A stretch of 24,147 nt of DNA. Origin: a virus. The position numbers and the translations under genes were made by a program. The DNA lies in IMG/VR virus record IMGVR_UViG_3300032288_006065, positions 1 through 24,147 of that record. One strand, 5' to 3'. Shown piece by piece: positions 1 to 6,165 of this stretch (position 1 is the first letter of the stretch; the number at the start of each line of letters is the position of its first letter). Below the pieces are notes generated by a model. It was not told the DNA's origin, did no database searches, and saw only the letters and a list, made by a program, of their open reading frames with translations.

Positions 1-375
1 GTGTGGCAATGCTTGTAGTTTTTCGTTTTTTGGACCTCGTATGTCCAGTTGATTCAAAAAATCTACAATTTGCTGGCGATCGAGTGGTTGACTTGGACGC
101 GGAAAATCTGCATCTAGTTTTACTGTGTATCCTCGCTCGTTTGCGAATTTTATTACATACGGAATCAGACCATAGTACAACAATTCGCTGTACTGATTGT
201 ACAATCGTATTTTACCGTCCCATATTTTGTGGCGATATGCAGGAGTGTATCTGGCGTTTGGTACCACAAAGGTGAAGTAGTCCACCATTTCCATACCTAT
301 GCCTGCTTCTTTGCAGCAAACTTTTGCATGCACATCATTCAAATAACGAATAATGATGTTGCTCGAATCGCTCAT
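1..375 (-). CDS. uvsW: UvsW-like recombination DNA/RNA helicase, N-terminal part (cut by window edge)
   Basis: The minus strand is open from an ATG at 375 to base 1 (125 codons, no stop), so the 3' part lies outside the window. The translation carries the conserved N-terminal DNA-binding domain of T4 UvsW: a 'PNARYTPAYRHKIWDGKIRLY' type segment at residues about 39-59, then 'YYGLIPYVIKFANERGY' at about 67-83, matching the T4 order of an FxxRxxxWDGxIRL motif followed by a GLVxxIxxF helix. The fragment stops where T4 UvsW begins its Q-motif and Walker A helicase core, so no ATPase motif is visible. UvsW remodels branched DNA (Holliday junctions, stalled forks, R-loops) and switches T4 from origin- to recombination-dependent replication. 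It sits 17 nt after uvsY, the same pairing as in T4. The family call rests on the N-domain only. Confidence 0.82.
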   Translation of the reverse strand, partial: MSDSSNIIIRYLNDVHAKVCCKEAGIGMEMVDYFTFVVPNARYTPAYRHKIWDGKIRLYNQYSELLYYGLIPYVIKFANERGYTVKLDADFPRPSQPLDRQQIVDFLNQLDIRGPKNEKLQALPH

Positions 376-380
376 AAAAA

Positions 381-388
381 TATTTATA
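381..388 (-). promoter_or_regulatory. T4-type late promoter box TATAAATA before uvsW
   Basis: Exact TATAAATA on the minus strand, in the uvsY-uvsW gap. It ends only 5 nt before the uvsW ATG, so a transcript from it would have almost no leader. No Shine-Dalgarno sequence is seen here. It could be a genuine late promoter giving a leaderless message, or chance in AT-rich spacer. Confidence 0.4.
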
Positions 389-392
389 TTGA

Positions 393-830
393 TTAATTTA
401 CGCCATTCACAAACTTGCGCCACTCGATAGCCGATCGAATTTGCCAATGACGATTCATAATTCCTTTTATGATCGATTCGATGTATTCTATTTTTTCACG
501 CTGACGCTCTATCTTCAAACGCAAATTTTGCAGTTCGGTGTCGCTGTCCATGTACAAATCGACATCTTGTTTGAGTATTCGCAAAGCAAACGGCTGCCAA
601 CCATGTTGATTCAATTGCTCTTGATCCATTTTTCCGGTGTAATATTCCCACTTCAAACGACGCATCTTATCAAAATCGATTTGAATTGCACGAAGAACCA
701 AACGTTCGTCGCTCAAAAAATTAAGATATTTGTTGTGAAGTTGTGGAATTCTTAGCGATTCACGGTCGAGTTCGGTGCCGTCCAACGCTAAATCTTGCTC
801 GGCATGAGCACGTATTTCTTCGATTTTCAT
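393..830 (-). CDS. uvsY: UvsY recombination mediator protein
   Basis: A protein of 145 residues, close to T4 UvsY (137). The diagnostic pattern is a basic helical segment with 'LKWEYYTGKMDQEQ' (about residues 58-71; T4 has a LDYYSGRGD-type motif), then 'LKQDVDLYMDSDTELQNL' (about 85-102; T4 'LSADKDVLKVDTSLQY'), and a C-terminal helix ending 'IRSAIEWRKF' (T4 'IKHIQDMRAF'). UvsY loads the UvsX recombinase onto gp32-coated single-stranded DNA and acts as a hexamer. It lies between the tube-like gene (17-nt gap upstream) and uvsW, so recombination genes follow directly on the head operon. A weak AGGAA ribosome site precedes the ATG. UvsX itself is not in the window. Confidence 0.85.
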   Translation of the reverse strand: MKIEEIRAHAEQDLALDGTELDRESLRIPQLHNKYLNFLSDERLVLRAIQIDFDKMRRLKWEYYTGKMDQEQLNQHGWQPFALRILKQDVDLYMDSDTELQNLRLKIERQREKIEYIESIIKGIMNRHWQIRSAIEWRKFVNGVN

Positions 831-847
831 AATATAAAGTTCCTGTT

Positions 848-1375
848 TTAATTGCTGTAAAGCGATGTGATTTTAAACAAGGTATACTCGAATGTAACTG
901 TGCTGTACTGAAACGTGGATCCCATCGATCCAGTTTGAAAATTTAATCCACCAAGGCTAGTTGGAAACAAACCATCAAAATTTATTCTAAATTTTGGAAT
1001 ATTGTTGCTGTCGTGAATAAACAACACACCTTCGCTGTTGAGGTGTGTGCTGGGTTCTTCGTAAGTGTCAAAATTTTCTTGGTTGGTGGATTGACGCATC
1101 CAATTGTATATTTCCAACCAATTTTTTAAATTTTCATCGACCATAAAACTTATGCTCAAGTTTTCTGGAGTCAAAGCACCACCGGGTCTTGGTATATTGT
1201 TGAATGGTGTTGGTTGTTCGGTTGATCTGACTCGCAAACCCGGAAGCGAAACACTTTGACAGAAAAAAGTAACGTTGCTTATTTTTCGCAGTTCAAATTG
1301 AAAATGTGTGGCAAGAATACCGTTTTTATTGTCGGGTTGTAATTGTAAACGACCGTATCCGTTTTGATCTGTCAT
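848..1375 (-). CDS. gp19-superfamily tail-tube-like structural protein
   Basis: A protein of 175 residues from the ATG at 1375. An in-frame TTG at 1399 would add eight residues but lies inside the late promoter box; the ATG has an AGAGG ribosome site 5 nt upstream and is preferred. Near the N-terminus is the pattern 'VTFFCQSVSLPGLRV...TPFNNIPRPGGALTPENLSISFMVDENLKNWLEIYNWM': an F(F)CQ strand, 'LPG', a 'P.PG..L' turn and an 'F..DE...N..E...W' helix. This is the signature of the myovirus tube fold shared by gp19 and the baseplate tube proteins. It is clearly different from the gp19 at 8417-7878, so it is probably a baseplate tube initiator/adaptor or a second tube subunit. The exact T4 equivalent (gp48, gp54 or none) cannot be settled by eye. 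It has its own late promoter and follows the gp23 terminator. Confidence 0.6.
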   Translation of the reverse strand: MTDQNGYGRLQLQPDNKNGILATHFQFELRKISNVTFFCQSVSLPGLRVRSTEQPTPFNNIPRPGGALTPENLSISFMVDENLKNWLEIYNWMRQSTNQENFDTYEEPSTHLNSEGVLFIHDSNNIPKFRINFDGLFPTSLGGLNFQTGSMGSTFQYSTVTFEYTLFKITSLYSN

Positions 1376-1389
1376 ATTTACCTCTGATG

Positions 1390-1397
1390 TATTTATC
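1390..1397 (-). promoter_or_regulatory. Late promoter box GATAAATA before the tube-like gene
   Basis: GATAAATAC lies 14 nt upstream of the preferred ATG at 1375 and directly downstream of the gp23 terminator. The order terminator, then late box, then AGAGG ribosome site suggests an independent late transcription unit for the tube-like gene, uvsY and uvsW. Confidence 0.6.
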
Positions 1398-1400
1398 AAT

Positions 1401-1434
1401 AAAAAAACAGGGAGATCTTTCGATCCCCCTGTTT
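1401..1434 (-). terminator. Intrinsic terminator downstream of gp23
   Basis: In the minus-strand RNA, bases 1434-1405 fold into a 13-bp stem (AAACAGGG...CCCTGTTT) closed by C(GAAA)G, a GNRA tetraloop, followed by a run of seven U (1407-1401). The only non-Watson-Crick position (1413/1426) is A-C when read on the plus strand but a G-U wobble on the minus strand. This supports selection on the gp23 transcript. It separates the head operon from the tube-like/uvsY/uvsW unit. Confidence 0.9.
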
Positions 1435-1443
1435 CGTTTTTAC

Positions 1444-1470
1444 TCTATCTTATGATAATCACAAGATAGA
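1444..1470 (-). other. Second hairpin in the gp23 3' untranslated region
   Basis: Bases 1444-1455 pair with 1459-1470 (12 bp, arms TCTATCTT/AAGATAGA extended by TGAT/ATCA, 3-base loop). The single mismatch (1452/1462) again becomes a G-U wobble only in the minus-strand RNA. It lies 8 nt after the gp23 stop and 9 nt before the terminator stem. It has no U tract of its own, so it may be a 3'-end stabilising structure or a termination enhancer. Confidence 0.65.
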
Positions 1471-1478
1471 ACAAGTTA

Positions 1479-2858
1479 TCAGAACAAATTGTCTACGCGC
1501 ACAATACGGTAGTACTGATTTGAACGAGCCGAGAGCGTCTGACCGTCAGCAGCACCAGTGCTCGTGTTGTACACGAATGGGTTGCTTACGAGACCATAAC
1601 GCGTCTTGAACGCAATCTTGGGCTGGAACGTGTCTTGACCAACCGCACGCACCATCTGGAGCGGCACGTATGGGCAGTAGAAGAGACCAGCGTCGAATGG
1701 CGAGCTACCCTTGTAACCAACGCAGAAGAAGTCGCGCTGGAGCGAAGAGTATGGGTCGATGTGCACGCGGAACTTGCCGTTGAGCACACCAACGAACGTA
1801 TTGCCCGTATCATCAACGTTGAGGTTGGTGTTGAGGGCTGGGGCGTAATCGAGAACGCCTGCCATGGCAAGAGCCGAGGCAACGTCGCTCGAGCAGAGCA
1901 CAAAGTTACCCTTACCACGACGGGTTTCCTTGGCGATCTGGTTGGCTTCGCGTTCGATCTGGAACAGCAAGCCCTTGAACTTTTCGGCACTCCAACGACC
2001 GTTCGAGTCAACGTTGAGATCAAACACGCCTTGTGTCTGAGTGGTACCAGCGCGTGCGCCAAGCTTGGCTACACCGTAGATGGTACGAACCACTTCGCGG
2101 TTGATTTCAGCGAGGATTTCAGCCGACAGGATGTTGGCGAGTTCGGTTTCGGCATCGAGACCGTGAACAGCCTTGAGATCCTGAGCGAGTTCGAGCGAGT
2201 ATTCAGCCTTGAGAGCGCGTGTACGAGCTTCAACGACTGTCTTCTCGATCGAGAATGCCATCTGAGCGAATGGGTTATTGGACGAATCACCAAGAGCTTC
2301 GCCACCACCTGTGTTGTAACCCGGGGTACGCGAAACACCGGCAGTCGTGGTGCTGGTACCGAGTCCAAATGGATCGGTAGCGTAAGTATCGCTGTACTGA
2401 CCGCTGGTTGGACCATATGCACCAAGACCAGCAGTTGCGGTTGCACCCGTAGAACCCGAACCACCAAAGCGTGTATCGGCTTCGAGGAACAGGGCTTCGT
2501 CACCCGTCTGGCTGGCGTAACGGCTGCGCATGGCGAAGATAAGTCCTGTAGGACCGCTCATTGGCTGCACACCGCAGATATCGTACGCAACCAAGTTTGG
2601 CATGGCGCGACGAACGAGGCTGATGAGAATCGGATCCCACAGCGAAACGTTGCCACCCATACCGGTCGAGCTGGTGCCGATCGATGGGTTGGTACCGATC
2701 GAGTTGGCTGGGCTGGCTTCGCGAAGGTGCTGCTGTTGATTTTCGAGAAGCACAGCAGTGACCTGCTTGCGGTAGCTATCGGAAATTTCGGGCATGTCCG
2801 TGTGTTCGAGGATTGGTGCCCACTTCTTCATAATTTTGTCTGATACTCTGAATTCCAT
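1479..2858 (-). CDS. 23: Major capsid protein gp23
   Basis: A protein of 459 residues with the T4 gp23 core: 'RRAMPNLVAYDICGVQPMSGPTG' near residues 87-109, 'EARTRALKAEYSLELAQDLKAVHGLDAE' in the middle, 'AEILAEINREVV', 'VGYKGSSPFDAGLFYCPYVPL' and 'FKTRYGLVSNPF' near the C-terminus. It forms the hexameric capsid lattice of the HK97-fold head. A prohead-protease site of the T4 (L/I)-x-E type is visible at L45-R46-E47/A48, so the mature protein probably starts at A48, shortening the T4 65-residue propeptide to 47. A perfect AAGGAGAT ribosome site and an exact TATAAATA late promoter precede it. A hand count of one 60-base block (1921-1980) gives 57% G+C, richer than most of the window, as expected for its most strongly expressed gene. 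Stop codon TGA. Confidence 0.97.
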   Translation of the reverse strand: MEFRVSDKIMKKWAPILEHTDMPEISDSYRKQVTAVLLENQQQHLREASPANSIGTNPSIGTSSTGMGGNVSLWDPILISLVRRAMPNLVAYDICGVQPMSGPTGLIFAMRSRYASQTGDEALFLEADTRFGGSGSTGATATAGLGAYGPTSGQYSDTYATDPFGLGTSTTTAGVSRTPGYNTGGGEALGDSSNNPFAQMAFSIEKTVVEARTRALKAEYSLELAQDLKAVHGLDAETELANILSAEILAEINREVVRTIYGVAKLGARAGTTQTQGVFDLNVDSNGRWSAEKFKGLLFQIEREANQIAKETRRGKGNFVLCSSDVASALAMAGVLDYAPALNTNLNVDDTGNTFVGVLNGKFRVHIDPYSSLQRDFFCVGYKGSSPFDAGLFYCPYVPLQMVRAVGQDTFQPKIAFKTRYGLVSNPFVYNTSTGAADGQTLSARSNQYYRIVRVDNLF

Positions 2859-2883
2859 TTAAAATCTCCTTGAGAATTAAATT

Positions 2884-2891
2884 TATTTATA
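2884..2891 (-). promoter_or_regulatory. Late promoter TATAAATA before gp23
   Basis: Exact T4 late consensus, 25 nt upstream of the gp23 ATG, between the gp22 stop codon and an AAGGAGAT ribosome site. Position and quality match the strong late promoter known before T4 gene 23. Confidence 0.85.
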
Positions 2892-2893
2892 AT

Positions 2894-4090
2894 TTACTTT
2901 TTTCCAAAACGAGCGAGCGTTTGGACGTATTGGTCCATGCTCTCGTTGAGTTCCACTACATCGTTGTTGCTGGCCACATCGTCAACCGATTCGGTGAGAT
3001 AGTTCACCGGAGCGGATGGTGTGGAGTTGGTTTCGCCAAAATAGCTTTCTTTGATCGTGTTGATTTTGTTGATAAAGTTTTCGTCGGTGTCGTAGTTGAC
3101 ATTTTCGCAAAGCTTCATAAAGCGTTCGAATTCTGCGGCTGTGAGTTCTTCGCCAAGAGTGGCAACCACTTCGTTGCGGCGATACGACTCGATCGATTCG
3201 TTCAAATCGATGTTGCGGTTGATTTCGTCGTTGAGACGACCTTCGAGTTCGTCGATCTTTCCGCTGAGTTGTTCCACAAGGTTCACATCGCTATCGGGAA
3301 CATCCACACCGTGTTCAACAAACAGAGTGCGAAGACCTTCGATAAAGCTTTCGGCGATTTCGAGACGCACGCCGTTTTCGAGCTGAAGACGATTTTCTTC
3401 GACCCATTCGTTCACAACATAACCAAGATACGAATCAACTTGTTCGTTCATTTCGTTCTTGACGATTTCAACGTATTCTTCGGCAAGTGCTTCGTATTCG
3501 TTTGCAATCGATTCACGAAGCGATTGTTCGCGTTCGTCGAGAGCCGTTTGGAAGATAAGAGCAGCCTTCTGCTTGAAATCTTCGCTGAGAGTTTCGCCGT
3601 TGAACAAAGCCGAAAGATGCTCTTCCATCTTTTCAGATTTCATTGGCTTCTTTTCCTTGAGCATCGGCTTGTTTTCGTCGCCTTCGTATTCTTCTTCCTT
3701 TTCGCCCATTTCTTCTGATTCTTCGCCCTCTTCGCCTTCTTCGTCGTTAGACTTGGTGGCAACCGGAGCAGATTTGGTGTTTCCGAACGTATCGGTAGCA
3801 CCAAAGCTCATCTTTTGAGATGTATTCTTGGCTTTTGGATCCTGTGAAGGATGCACAGCCGTTGGAATCTTGGCGAGGAGCGATTGAATCACATCCACTC
3901 CAGGACCTTTGAGAATCACTTCTCCGCCCTGTGAAGGTTGTGAAGGCATCTTTCCAGCCGCATCTTGAGAACGTGTGGCTTCAACGTTCTTGATTTGCAT
4001 GGCTTTACCATTTACGGGATTGGTTTCAGCCATTTCCTTTTTGTTTTCTTCTTCAACAAGAATCTGCTTGATTTGTTCTAAAGGATCCAT
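2894..4090 (-). CDS. 22: Prohead core scaffolding protein gp22
   Basis: A 398-residue, highly charged, helix-rich protein between protease gp21 and capsid gp23, the invariant T4 position of the scaffold. Residues about 115-150 form a very acidic stretch (EEGEEGEESEEMGEKEEEYEGDE region). Residues about 165-310 are predicted-looking coiled coil with repeated 'ALAEEYVEIVKNEMNEQVDSYL' and 'LVEQLSGKIDELEGRLNDEINRN' heptads. The part from 'YRRNEVVATLGEELTAAEFERFMKLCENVNYD' onward resembles the C-terminal half of T4 gp22. It is longer than T4 gp22 (269), mostly through an N-terminal linker. Known role: internal head core, later degraded to small peptides by gp21. Preceded by TAGGAGAT and an exact late promoter. 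Confidence 0.9.
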   Translation of the reverse strand: MDPLEQIKQILVEEENKKEMAETNPVNGKAMQIKNVEATRSQDAAGKMPSQPSQGGEVILKGPGVDVIQSLLAKIPTAVHPSQDPKAKNTSQKMSFGATDTFGNTKSAPVATKSNDEEGEEGEESEEMGEKEEEYEGDENKPMLKEKKPMKSEKMEEHLSALFNGETLSEDFKQKAALIFQTALDEREQSLRESIANEYEALAEEYVEIVKNEMNEQVDSYLGYVVNEWVEENRLQLENGVRLEIAESFIEGLRTLFVEHGVDVPDSDVNLVEQLSGKIDELEGRLNDEINRNIDLNESIESYRRNEVVATLGEELTAAEFERFMKLCENVNYDTDENFINKINTIKESYFGETNSTPSAPVNYLTESVDDVASNNDVVELNESMDQYVQTLARFGKK

Positions 4091-4117
4091 TTATATCTCC
4101 TATTTACCGTTAACAAT

Positions 4118-4125
4118 TATTTATA
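4118..4125 (-). promoter_or_regulatory. Late promoter TATAAATA before gp22
   Basis: Exact consensus in the gp21-gp22 gap, 27 nt upstream of the gp22 ATG, followed by a TAGGAGAT ribosome site. Confidence 0.8.
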
Positions 4126-4129
4126 AAAA

Positions 4130-4774
4130 TTAAAGTTTACCTAAGAAATCTTTGAACGCTTTTAATGCACATTCTTCGAGATTTCTAGAGGATGCTTTTT
4201 TGATTTGTTTCTTGTAATTTTCGATTTCGACGCTTTTGAGAACACCCGACTCGTAAATCCATTCGCGTGATTCCATTATGCCACGCACAAACGCATCGGG
4301 TGCGCTGGGATCAGCCACGATATCGGCTGCGGTTGCCAAGCGGAAATCGTCGTTTACATACGAAACGCCGTTTTGTTCGCGAAGCGTACCCAAACCACGG
4401 CTCGAAACTCCGAGTTTTGCGCCTTCGTCAATCAAATTTTTAACAATTTTACCGTATGGGGTGTCCATGATTTTGGCTTTACCGATGAAGTTGTTGCCTT
4501 CACGGTGAAGATCCTTGATCATGTGGCTAACGCGTTCGAGGTTGATTTGTGGACCATCCGGGTGACCAAGTTCGCCAAAAGCGCGATTTTGGTTCACAAA
4601 AGAGTTCATGTAGCGATCCACTTCGTTTTCCAAAACATGCATTTCATAAACACGACCGTTGCGATTGCGCATTTCACCCTGAAGAAAAACTCCTTCGATG
4701 AAATGCTGCTTGCTGTCGCCTTTTCCTTCGGTGATGATTTTGATGCTTTCGTTGACTTCGGTGATGAGTTTCAT
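4130..4774 (-). CDS. 21: Prohead protease gp21
   Basis: A protein of 214 residues, matching T4 gp21 (212). The family signature is complete: 'GVFLQGEMRNRNGRVY' (28-43), catalytic histidine in 'FGELGHPDG' (H71), 'IGKAKIMDTPYGK' (97-109), and catalytic serine in 'LGVSSRGLGT' (S124/S125). This is the herpesvirus-assemblin-like fold serine protease that matures gp22, gp23 and other head proteins at (L/I)-x-E sites. It is preceded by an AGAG ribosome site and follows the 153-residue gene after a 10-nt gap. Confidence 0.95.
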   Translation of the reverse strand: MKLITEVNESIKIITEGKGDSKQHFIEGVFLQGEMRNRNGRVYEMHVLENEVDRYMNSFVNQNRAFGELGHPDGPQINLERVSHMIKDLHREGNNFIGKAKIMDTPYGKIVKNLIDEGAKLGVSSRGLGTLREQNGVSYVNDDFRLATAADIVADPSAPDAFVRGIMESREWIYESGVLKSVEIENYKKQIKKASSRNLEECALKAFKDFLGKL

Positions 4775-4784
4775 TTGTTTCTCT

Positions 4785-5246
4785 TTACATTTGACGGATG
4801 TATCCGCCGTTCTTGTCTAGTTCCAATATGACCGTTACCGTGTCGTTGGTTGTCATTGCACTGGTGTTTCTTACTTGAACATAGTTTCTGCGAGTGGCTG
4901 CAGTGTCGGTGTTGCGGAAAACTATTGCATCTGCGGTATAATTGACGTATCCGCTACCATTCAAGTACAAAAATGGAGTTCCGGTGAGCGAACCGCTAAC
5001 ACCCCACGACAATTCAACCGCTGTTGCAGTTGAGCCTTGAGGAAGACTCCAAAACACCTTGGATACATTTATGTTTACGGCTGTGCTGCCGGTTGCTTGT
5101 GTGCTGTCGTAGCCGGTCAAACTGCTAGCCTGAATCGATCCAGTCAAGTTTCCGGCAGCAACAGCACCACCGCCACCGCCGTAGATAAATTGTACGACAG
5201 ATCTTTCGTAATTATCATAAAGAACGTTGGTTGTAAATTGAGGCAT
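4785..5246 (-). CDS. Unknown small beta-rich protein in the head operon
   Basis: A protein of 153 residues, not recognised. It opens 'MPQFTTNVLYDNYERSVVQFIYGGGGGAV' and is rich in Gly, Ser, Thr and Val with few charges, and no membrane or signal segment. Its composition and the closing 'TNDTVTVILELDKNGGYIRQM' suggest an all-beta virion protein. It sits between the portal and the protease genes, where T4 carries the core genes 67 and 68, yet looks nothing like those charged peptides. A GATAAATA box 28 nt upstream gives it its own late promoter, which suggests a product needed in quantity. A capsid decoration role is possible but is only inference. Confidence 0.75.
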   Translation of the reverse strand: MPQFTTNVLYDNYERSVVQFIYGGGGGAVAAGNLTGSIQASSLTGYDSTQATGSTAVNINVSKVFWSLPQGSTATAVELSWGVSGSLTGTPFLYLNGSGYVNYTADAIVFRNTDTAATRRNYVQVRNTSAMTTNDTVTVILELDKNGGYIRQM

Positions 5247-5254
5247 TTTTTATC

Positions 5255-5815
5255 TCACACTGGGTTTATCAAGTATTTATCATAATATTTTATTGAGAAA
5301 ATTAACGATCCTGTTAGTGTTTTTCCGGTTGGTATGTCAAAAAAATAAGATATTTCTTCTAAAGAAAAATATTGTTGACTAGTCCATTCGATAGTTCCGT
5401 TTTCGATAAACATGTCGATTCCAGATTTGAAACTGTAATTCATGTTTTGAAAGTTGTCTTTTTTGATATTGAATGTGTTTGCGTTTGAAGATATGTCCAT
5501 CACATTCAATAAATTGGAACCGCTTGGATCAAAATAACCAAATTTTAAGGTGTGATTCAAACTCGACCACACAAAATTTATTTTATATTTGCCAGCATAA
5601 GTTGCATATGGTGGATTTACAACTCCAATTGTTGCTGTTGTGGGATAAAAATAAGATATTACAGAATGATTTAAAAAATCTACTTTATATGTGGCTTCAT
5701 ATGGTGTAGCAGATGTTTGAAGTTCGTTGTTTCCGTTTGAATATTTCAAATAATTGCTGTCACCAGTAAAATTGGTGAGACCTTTGAACTTTAATGTTGT
5801 AACGGTTACAGCCAT
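5255..5815 (-). CDS. Unknown beta-rich protein between portal and protease
   Basis: A protein of 186 residues when started at the ATG whose first base is the last base of the upstream stop (TAATG at 5815), the typical coupled start. A TTG seven codons further upstream (5836) is open but has no advantage. Sequence: 'MAVTVTTLKFKGLTNFTG...', many Tyr, Phe, Asn, Ser and Thr, alternating strand pattern, no recognised domain, and closing 'GSLIFSIKYYDKYLINPV'. It is translated with the 113-residue gene and lies 8 nt before the next small gene. Probably a virion component by context; the function is unknown. Confidence 0.7.
   Translation of the reverse strand: MAVTVTTLKFKGLTNFTGDSNYLKYSNGNNELQTSATPYEATYKVDFLNHSVISYFYPTTATIGVVNPPYATYAGKYKINFVWSSLNHTLKFGYFDPSGSNLLNVMDISSNANTFNIKKDNFQNMNYSFKSGIDMFIENGTIEWTSQQYFSLEEISYFFDIPTGKTLTGSLIFSIKYYDKYLINPV
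5275..5282 (-). promoter_or_regulatory. Late promoter box GATAAATA before the 153-residue gene
   Basis: GATAAATAC lies 28 nt upstream of the ATG at 5246, inside the 3' end of the preceding gene. Spacing is like the other late promoters here. Confidence 0.65.
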
Positions 5816-6156
5816 TAGTTGATGTAGTCTCGACAAAAATCAACAATTTTTGAATAGCTATTGATGTCTTCGTTCAACAAATTTTCAAAGATAACCTGAT
5901 TGTCTTGATTCAATTCTTCGTAAGTGTACACAATATTTTTTGCTTCGTTTTGAGCAATTTGAACAATCGACCCATCTCTAAGCTTGAATGTTTGTGGTTC
6001 TTCGCTGTCGGATGCGGCTTTTATCTTGGAAAGAACCGTTGTTTGTTCGGTTTCGGGTTGTTTTTCGGTTTCGTCGTTGTCAACAGTGCGATGGTTAGCA
6101 TACAATAAAACAGACTCATTTATATTGCTTTTGCGTATATCTGAAAACTTTTTCAT
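5815..6156 (-). CDS. Small acidic protein after the portal gene, candidate head-core component
   Basis: A protein of 113 residues, 'MKKFSDIRKSNINESVLLYANHR', then an acidic linker (DNDETEKQPETEQ) and a C-terminal part 'LRDGSIVQIAQNEAKNIVYTYEELNQDNQVIFENLL'. It lies where T4 has prohead core genes 67/68, is acidic and helical like them, and starts with the short basic segment common to head-core peptides. I see no real sequence match, so the core role is inference from position. The ribosome site TAAGG is formed by the portal stop codon; the ATG is 9 nt after that stop. Its own stop overlaps the next start. Confidence 0.7.
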   Translation of the reverse strand: MKKFSDIRKSNINESVLLYANHRTVDNDETEKQPETEQTTVLSKIKAASDSEEPQTFKLRDGSIVQIAQNEAKNIVYTYEELNQDNQVIFENLLNEDINSYSKIVDFCRDYIN

Positions 6157-6165
6157 TGGTGTGCC

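Noticed and set aside
1376-1399. TTG start adding eight residues to the tube-like protein
   Set aside because: The extension overlaps the late promoter box, while the ATG at 1375 has a ribosome site.
1635-2843. Long open frame on the plus strand opposite gp23 (402 codons)
   Set aside because: It is the antisense shadow of the G+C-richer, codon-biased gp23 gene; the translation is Cys/Thr-rich with no family pattern, and no plus-strand ribosome site fits.
2870-3718. Plus-strand frame of 282 codons opposite gp22, rich in Phe and Val
   Set aside because: It mirrors the Glu/Lys-rich coiled-coil codons of gp22; the hydrophobic look is a by-product of reading GAA/AAG in reverse.
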